Source of the DNA: CAZDRX01 sp964508225
GTDB lineage: Bacteria; Patescibacteriota; Gracilibacteria; Peribacterales; Peribacteraceae
NCBI GenBank assembly: GCA_964508225.1
Contig: CAZDRX010000004.1
Location: 1-64,000, forward strand
DNA: 64,000 nt
Direction of reading: 5' to 3'
Shown here: one piece after another, positions 59,071 through 64,000 of the stretch
How positions within the stretch are numbered: position 1 is the stretch's first letter
How the letters are laid out: every line of letters begins with the position of its first letter
The notes under the pieces: generated by a model
The model's input: the letters and a program-made list of their open reading frames with translations, nothing else
Told to the model about the DNA's origin: nothing
Database searches by the model: none
Made by a program: the position numbers and the translations under genes

Positions 59071-59565
59071 ATGAAGTACGCCCTCATGTTCACGGTGTCT
59101 GCCGCATTGCTGCTGGCTCCCTTGGCCTATGCACACGGGACAGGAGAATCCTATGAACTGAAGACCGGAAGCGTGTTTGTGGATGTCGGGTACGACACAC
59201 CGTTCGTCGTCGGAAGCGACACGCTGTTGGATTTCTCCCTCACAGACCTCGCCGGTGCTCCTGTAAGTTATTCAGCGATTGAAATCTCCGTCGAGTCAGG
59301 CTCGAGGGTCCAGTGGAAGAAAGTTATACCCAAACCTGAATTCGGGAAGCCGGTCACATCACTTGTGCCCGAGACTTCAGGGCATTGGGTGTTCAGGACG
59401 GTCTTCCGCGATGATTCGAGGGTAGTAGCCGATGCAAAGTTCCCTGTGGCGATCTCAGGCCGAGCCCTGCCGCGAGCGGTTATTCCCGTTCCTTTCGTTT
59501 TCGCCTCCGTCATGGTTCTGCTTGGTGCATTCCTGTGGTTTTTCTTCCGCCGGAGTCCCGCATAG
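59071..59565 (+). CDS. Exported beta-sandwich protein with C-terminal TM anchor
   Basis: 164 aa. Cleavable signal peptide (after AYA, about residue 21), mature N-terminus HGTGESYEL, a beta-sandwich region (about 30-130) with GHWVFRTVFRDDSRV, and a TM helix (about 138-158) with Arg-Arg after it. YtkA/FixH-like domains look similar, but no metal motif is obvious apart from the N-terminal His. It lies between the NDH-2-like and TMTC-like genes and may be in one transcript with the latter (6-nt gap). Confidence 0.62.
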   Translation: MKYALMFTVSAALLLAPLAYAHGTGESYELKTGSVFVDVGYDTPFVVGSDTLLDFSLTDLAGAPVSYSAIEISVESGSRVQWKKVIPKPEFGKPVTSLVPETSGHWVFRTVFRDDSRVVADAKFPVAISGRALPRAVIPVPFVFASVMVLLGAFLWFFFRRSPA

Positions 59566-59571
59566 TCGCCT

Positions 59572-61473
59572 ATGGATCTCACCAGATTTCTTCCATCCCG
59601 GGGAATCGTGATCACCATCACGGCATTCGTTCTCCTTGGGCTTCTTTCTTTCGGAGCATCGCTCTCGAACGGTTTTGTCACGTGGGATGATGCCGGACTG
59701 ATCGTGGAGAACCGCTCTGTGCAGTCCATCACACCGGAGACCCTGAAACATGTTTTCACATCGTACGATCCGGAACTCTACATTCCGCTCACGTTCGTCT
59801 CGTACCAGCTTGACCACCTCATCGGAGGCGATGGGCCGTGGATCTATCATGCAACGAACCTCAGTCTCCACATCCTCAATGCACTCCTCGTCGTCTGGCT
59901 GCTCACGCTTTTCCTCGGAGCTGGATGGCTTTCAGTCGCGCTCGGACTGATCTTTCTGCTTCACCCGCTCAATGCGGAGGCGGTGGCGTGGGCATCTGCG
60001 AGGAAAGACGTTCTCTCGACGTTCTTCTTTCTCGGCGCTCTGATCTCGTACGTTCGGTGGAGATCCGGCCGCAGATGGCTGCTTTTTGCCTTGTCACTCT
60101 CCTTGTTTGTCCTCTCGCTGCTTTCCAAGGTCATGACGATCACGCTGCCTGTTGCGCTGATACTCATCGATTTGCTTGAACAGCGCAGAGACTTCAGACG
60201 CATGGCTCTGGAGAAGGCTCCGTTCTTCGCGTTGTCCTTTGTCTTCGGCATCATTGCGCTCTTCGGTAAGACGACGGTTCTCGCAGCTTCCACAGGCTTT
60301 CAGAAAGTCCTCATGGCGGGGATGAGTACGGTGTTCTACCTCGAAAAATTCGTGATTCCTCATGGCCTTTCGTTTGCCTATCCGTACACGAGGCCTGTCA
60401 CCCTCAGTTCTCCGGATTTCTTCTTCCCTGCGCTCATCGTTGTGGCGTTCCTGTGGCTTACGTACAGGCTTGCAATCCGCTTGCCGCTTGCGGCTTTCGG
60501 TCTGGCATTCTTTCTGCTGACGCTCATTCCGACGTTCGCGAATTTCTCCAAGGGCGGAGATATCTATTTCGCCTCTGACCGCTACGCGTACGTGCCGATG
60601 ATCGGGCTTCTTATCGCGATGGGCGCAGCTCTCCAGCATTGGATTTCCCTTGCGGGCACTGCCCGGGCATCGGACGCCCGTGTTAGAGGAATTGTCGCAG
60701 CATTTGTCCTTATCCTGATTGCCTCCGGAGCCCTAGCACATGCGCAATCCCTCACATGGAGGACGAGCGAGTCTCTGTACAGGCATGCCCTGAACTATTA
60801 TCCGAATTCCCGTGCGGCGCATCACAACTTAGGCATGGAGTTGCTGCAGTTCGGAGATCCAGAAGGCGCGATCAGGGAGTTCGATACGTCTGCAGCAATC
60901 AAGGACGACCCGCGCACGCGTGTCAGCAAGGGAGCGGCTCTCGTTGCCCTCAAGCGCTATCCGGAAGCGATGCAGGAGTACGAGACGGTCATCCGTACGG
61001 ATCCTGATGAGCCGGACGCCTATTACGGGCTCGGCAACATCGCCTACAAACTCGGGGATCTGCAAACGGCCATCAAACAGTATCGCCAGGCTCTCGCTGT
61101 GAAGCCCAACTACACCAATGCACTCAATAATCTCGGCGGCATCTATCTTGAGCTGAGGGATTGGGACAACGCGATTGCCACGCTGCAACGTTCGGTGGAG
61201 CTTCGGCCTGACTTTCCGGAGTCGTACTACAATCTTGCGGGCGCAGAGGAACGGAAAGGTCTGTTTGCCCAGGCAGAGGCCGATTACCGCACCGCCATCG
61301 CTCTGTCGCCATCCGATGCCGATGCCATCGCTTCGCTGGCAAAGCTTGTCTACGACCAAAGACGGATTCCGGAAGCGGCGGATCTGCTGAAGCAGGCGCT
61401 CAGAATCAATCAGCAGAATGCGATTGCCCACGAACTCCTCGAACGGATGCAGAAGGACGGTGTGATTCGCTGA
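59572..61473 (+). CDS. TMTC-like O-mannosyltransferase with TPR domain
   Basis: 633 aa. About ten TM helices (to about 395) with the TMTC acidic loop FVTWDDAGLIVENRSV and the NLSLHILNALLVVWLL, LHPLNAEAVAWASARKDVL motifs, then about six TPR units (RAAHHNLGMELLQFGDPEGA, YYGLGNIAYKLGDLQTAIKQY, ALNNLGGIYLELRDW). This architecture is shared with eukaryotic TMTC and bacterial TPR-GT-C enzymes that glycosylate exported proteins. Confidence 0.85.
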   Translation: MDLTRFLPSRGIVITITAFVLLGLLSFGASLSNGFVTWDDAGLIVENRSVQSITPETLKHVFTSYDPELYIPLTFVSYQLDHLIGGDGPWIYHATNLSLHILNALLVVWLLTLFLGAGWLSVALGLIFLLHPLNAEAVAWASARKDVLSTFFFLGALISYVRWRSGRRWLLFALSLSLFVLSLLSKVMTITLPVALILIDLLEQRRDFRRMALEKAPFFALSFVFGIIALFGKTTVLAASTGFQKVLMAGMSTVFYLEKFVIPHGLSFAYPYTRPVTLSSPDFFFPALIVVAFLWLTYRLAIRLPLAAFGLAFFLLTLIPTFANFSKGGDIYFASDRYAYVPMIGLLIAMGAALQHWISLAGTARASDARVRGIVAAFVLILIASGALAHAQSLTWRTSESLYRHALNYYPNSRAAHHNLGMELLQFGDPEGAIREFDTSAAIKDDPRTRVSKGAALVALKRYPEAMQEYETVIRTDPDEPDAYYGLGNIAYKLGDLQTAIKQYRQALAVKPNYTNALNNLGGIYLELRDWDNAIATLQRSVELRPDFPESYYNLAGAEERKGLFAQAEADYRTAIALSPSDADAIASLAKLVYDQRRIPEAADLLKQALRINQQNAIAHELLERMQKDGVIR

Positions 61474-61504
61474 AACTAGACCACGACGTTGAGAGAAACT
61501 TTCT

Positions 61505-61579
61505 ATGGTGGCCCAGGCCAGAATCGAACTGGCTACGCCTGCCTCTTCAGGGCAGCGCTCTACCAATGAGCTACCGGGC
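61505..61579 (-). tRNA. tRNA-Phe (anticodon GAA)
   Basis: Acceptor GGCCCGG/CTGGGCC (one G-U), D-arm GCTCATTGGTAGAGC, anticodon stem CTGCC/GGCAG with loop CTGAAGA (GAA), TTCGATT, discriminator A and encoded CCA. 75 nt. Its 5' end is copied at 61660-61678. Confidence 0.95.
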
Positions 61580-61638
61580 CACAAAATGCGAAGTTTGATG
61601 ATGTAAAGGATGAGGGACCGAGCGAAAGCCTTTCTCTA

Positions 61639-61678
61639 GACCTGCTTCGCAGGTCAGGGCAATGAGCTACCGAGCCAC
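61639..61678 (-). repeat. tRNA-Phe 5'-end copy with adjacent perfect palindrome
   Basis: 61660-61678 matches the tRNA-Phe 5' end (61563-61581) at 18 of 19 positions. Four nt away lies GACCTGC-TTC-GCAGGTC (61639-61655), a perfect 7-bp-arm palindrome. The remaining bases of the 61580-61725 gap show no gene. Confidence 0.75.
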
Positions 61679-61725
61679 GCCGGAGAGCATACCAGAATTT
61701 CCTACCGTGAAAAGACGCCACAGGC

Positions 61726-63936
61726 TCAGCCCTTCTTCACTCTGTGGCCCTTCAGGTCATCCAGTGTGGCTCCCGGAAGGTTCACGGGGTGCACTTCCAG
61801 ACCATTCAGGCGCAGTTGCGGAACGATCTCCTTCAGGACGCCCTTCATATCTCCTCCCGATGCGTGCAGCTGCTGCACATATTTGTACGTCGCCTGATGG
61901 GATTGGAGTCCTGCGGCAAGAAGATACTTATGGAGGTGCTTCCACTCCACCTCCTCGCCATCATTGAGATTGCGCAGCACTTTGGTTCCCTGCGTCGGGA
62001 CGACGCCGGGCACGCGGTGCTGGAAGAAGTCCATCGGGTTCGCCTCTCTCGTCGCAATGATCGTGCACAGCGCCAGAGCCGTCGGATGGCTCACCGTGCC
62101 GAAGTGGAGAAGTCCTTCCCGGAGTTGCTTCGGAAACCGCTCGTACCAGTCCCGTCGGACCTCTTCCGGAAGCGTCTGATCGAGAGCGGCCTTGGCCATG
62201 AGACGGAGAGAGGGGAGTGCACTGACGAATGACCCTTCCCCCATCTTCGTGATGAGATCCGAACGGAGCCACTGGGAATCGCGCTGGGCGATGTTGCGCA
62301 TGGCCTCCGATACCGCGTCGGCTCCCTTCAGTCCCTTGATGAGGTTCTGGGCCATTTCGTCGACGGTGCTGAATGACTTCAGTGCTTCATCCATTTCATC
62401 CATGCCGCTCAGGCGGTCGAGTGCCTCCTCCGAGGCGCCCGTCGCCATTTCCTTCAGCACGGGGAATACCTGCTTGAACCCGACGGTTTTTTTTCCTCCT
62501 TCATTCCGCTCGAGCCGCTGCAACTCGAGATCTTTCTCGCGGATGACTTTTTTGTCGCCCTGCTTGGTCTTGGGGACGAAGGTCGTTGCAAGTTTCTTCA
62601 TGCTGGCATTCGCAAGCTCTCGCTCAATTCTCATGCGCAGACCTTCGCCGCTCTTCTTGTAGCCGCTACGCTTGAAGAACCGCTCGCGTTCCGTGAAGTA
62701 CGCCGCGCGGAGCGCGCCTGCCTGCTCGTCACTCTCTGCGATGACCTGAATGAGAGCTTCGACCGGGATCTGACTGCTCACATGATTGTGGAAGAGCACA
62801 CTCCTGACCTCTGCATCCGGACGGTACCGCTGTTTGCGTCCTGCCGTCTCAAGTCCGCGCTCTTCCGGTGATTTCACGCCAAGCACCCTGCCGATATCCG
62901 CCGCGGTAAGGCCGCGTGCATTCATGGCATCCTGACACTGTTTTCCGAAGGAATTGCGATCGAGTTCTGCGGCGAATGCCTCATCCCACTCCTGCAGGAA
63001 GCCGTCCATCTCCTTGCGCTTGAGCAGCTTGCGTGCGACGGGCTCAATCTCGACGGTGTCGATGAGCTCACACTGGATCAGGCGTTCCGAGTGCAGTGAG
63101 CCGGTGCGGAATTCATCGCCGATGGATTTCGCCGTCATGGTCGATCCGTGCTTCACGGCGAGATGTTTCTCCGCCAGAGTCAGGAGTACGGCAAGCGGGA
63201 GCTCAATCGTGCGATCCGTGTACTGGCTCGTGCGGGCCTCGCGCCACATTTCCTCCGCCTGCGTGTGGCGGAGCGTTCTCCGCGATGTCATGTCCTTCGA
63301 GCGCCCGGCATACATCGTGTCGATGAAGTTCATGAGCTCGAGGTACTCCGGGACCGTCCCTGTCCTTTCGCGCTGCCAGAGCGTGTTGTAGATTGACGGG
63401 AAGTTCTCCTCCACGCGGGCGTGCCCGAGTTCATAGCCCACACGGTGGTAGAAGGCTGTCATTTCCTTTGCACCAATGAGCTGCAGGGACTGTTCGCGGA
63501 CATGCTCAATGCCGCTGAGGAGATCCGTGCAGGATTCGTCGAGTTCGAGAAGATCGGGATTGAGGAGCAGATCCAGTAATTGTTCGCGGATACCCGAAGA
63601 GATGCCGTTCTGCTCCCAGTACGAGAGCAGCTTCGTAATCTTCTCGCGATGTGCTCCGCCGGACTTCGGATCCCGCTCGAGCGGAACGTATCCATTCGCG
63701 CTCATTCCTGCGGCGTTTGCGTAGTCCTTGTACGGTTGCCGGAGCAGTGACCATCGCACGGATGCGATCAGTTTCGGCAGCTTCGTCCTCGTCTGCTCGA
63801 AGATCTTTGCCAGAGCGGTATTCCCTCTCGCGACTGCCATTCTGTCGTGTCCCTTGAAGTCGTCGACATTCCACAGATCCGGCTCCTCCAGCGGAAGCTT
63901 CTCATCGATGCCGTCCGGGAATCCGCGTTTGTCCAC
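61726..63936 (-). CDS. Large cytosolic protein with HTH (XRE-like) segments, unknown function
   Basis: 736 aa from a GTG at 63936 (in-frame TGA just upstream; first ATG at 63840). No signal or membrane segment; strongly helical. Two segments resemble XRE-type HTH regions: LLRQPYKDYANAAGMSANGY (about 65-85) and AMNARGLTAADIGRVLGV (about 340-360). A long central region is Lys/Glu-rich (KTKQGDKKVIREKDLELQRL) and the C-terminal 100 residues are compact. It may bind DNA or RNA, but I do not recognise the family. It starts 3 nt after the stop of a gene continuing beyond the window. Confidence 0.72.
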   Translation of the reverse strand: MDKRGFPDGIDEKLPLEEPDLWNVDDFKGHDRMAVARGNTALAKIFEQTRTKLPKLIASVRWSLLRQPYKDYANAAGMSANGYVPLERDPKSGGAHREKITKLLSYWEQNGISSGIREQLLDLLLNPDLLELDESCTDLLSGIEHVREQSLQLIGAKEMTAFYHRVGYELGHARVEENFPSIYNTLWQRERTGTVPEYLELMNFIDTMYAGRSKDMTSRRTLRHTQAEEMWREARTSQYTDRTIELPLAVLLTLAEKHLAVKHGSTMTAKSIGDEFRTGSLHSERLIQCELIDTVEIEPVARKLLKRKEMDGFLQEWDEAFAAELDRNSFGKQCQDAMNARGLTAADIGRVLGVKSPEERGLETAGRKQRYRPDAEVRSVLFHNHVSSQIPVEALIQVIAESDEQAGALRAAYFTERERFFKRSGYKKSGEGLRMRIERELANASMKKLATTFVPKTKQGDKKVIREKDLELQRLERNEGGKKTVGFKQVFPVLKEMATGASEEALDRLSGMDEMDEALKSFSTVDEMAQNLIKGLKGADAVSEAMRNIAQRDSQWLRSDLITKMGEGSFVSALPSLRLMAKAALDQTLPEEVRRDWYERFPKQLREGLLHFGTVSHPTALALCTIIATREANPMDFFQHRVPGVVPTQGTKVLRNLNDGEEVEWKHLHKYLLAAGLQSHQATYKYVQQLHASGGDMKGVLKEIVPQLRLNGLEVHPVNLPGATLDDLKGHRVKKG

Positions 63937-63939
63937 GGT

Positions 63940-64000
63940 TCAGTAGCGGGGAGTGCGGACACCGATGTATTTGCTCGACTCGCCTGTGGCACTTCCCGAG
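63940..64000 (-). CDS. C-terminal end of the next upstream gene (partial)
   Basis: An open frame entering from the window end stops at TGA 63940-63942 with the tail SSKYIGVRTPRY, 3 nt before the GTG of the 736-aa gene. If real, the two form an operon. Too short to identify. Confidence 0.35.
   Translation of the reverse strand, partial: SGSATGESSKYIGVRTPRY

Overview
The window looks like a chromosomal segment of a GC-rich bacterium of the Candidate Phyla Radiation, most like Peregrinibacteria/Peribacteria. That placement is an inference: no 16S rRNA or ribosomal protein cluster is present. Supporting it are many lineage-orphan lipoproteins and serine-rich surface proteins, minimal biosynthesis genes, a degenerate MurE-like ligase and an almost complete lack of Shine-Dalgarno sequences. 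TGA is used as a normal stop (e.g. 23982-23984, 55424-55426), so this is genetic code 11, not the TGA=Gly code of Gracilibacteria/Absconditabacteria.

Layout. 0-8 kb: mgtE, folD, a double-length GT-C glycosyltransferase, tmk, a hairpin-bounded intergenic element, and a CIRCE-controlled groES-groEL operon. 8-16 kb: exported/lipoprotein genes, tRNA-Leu, a GGDEF-like coiled-coil protein, msrB, an Asp/Glu racemase, a FkbM methyltransferase and an O-antigen-ligase-like protein. 16-28 kb: tRNA-Pro, bcp, several lipoproteins, lemA plus a TPM-domain partner, a six-PKD membrane protein, tsaD, lgt, a murE-like ligase and a stand-alone riboflavin kinase. 28-37 kb: two tRNA-Ser genes around a P-type ATPase, an L,D-transpeptidase, a GT4 glycosyltransferase, rsmH-ftsL, pyk and a PMT-like mannosyltransferase. 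37-41 kb: a 951-residue Ser/Cys-rich surface protein with a small paralogue in front, then tRNA-Arg. 41-49 kb: pyrH, frr, a purQ with an extra C-terminal domain and trmH (pyrH and trmH each contain a 10-N assembly gap), several membrane or exported orphans, an M29 aminopeptidase and a DsbA-like thioredoxin whose two halves are in reversed order. 49-64 kb: an alpha-2-macroglobulin and its PbpC partner, an NDH-2-like flavoprotein, a TMTC-like TPR mannosyltransferase, tRNA-Phe and a large protein with HTH-like segments.

Together the genes describe a cell investing in its envelope: peptidoglycan synthesis and remodelling, lipoprotein maturation, several GT-C/GT4 glycosyltransferases that could glycosylate surface proteins, periplasmic thiol chemistry and a2M-type protease defence. 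No CRISPR array, transposase, integrase or phage module was seen.

The most striking observations are: (1) about 18 genes have a -10 hexamer ending 5-8 nt before the start codon and no SD, i.e. leaderless transcription as the main mode; (2) a circularly permuted DsbA; (3) two tRNA genes, each with a copy of its own 5' end about 95 bp upstream next to a perfect palindrome; (4) a 250-bp element bounded by long perfect hairpins; (5) an internally duplicated glycosyltransferase.
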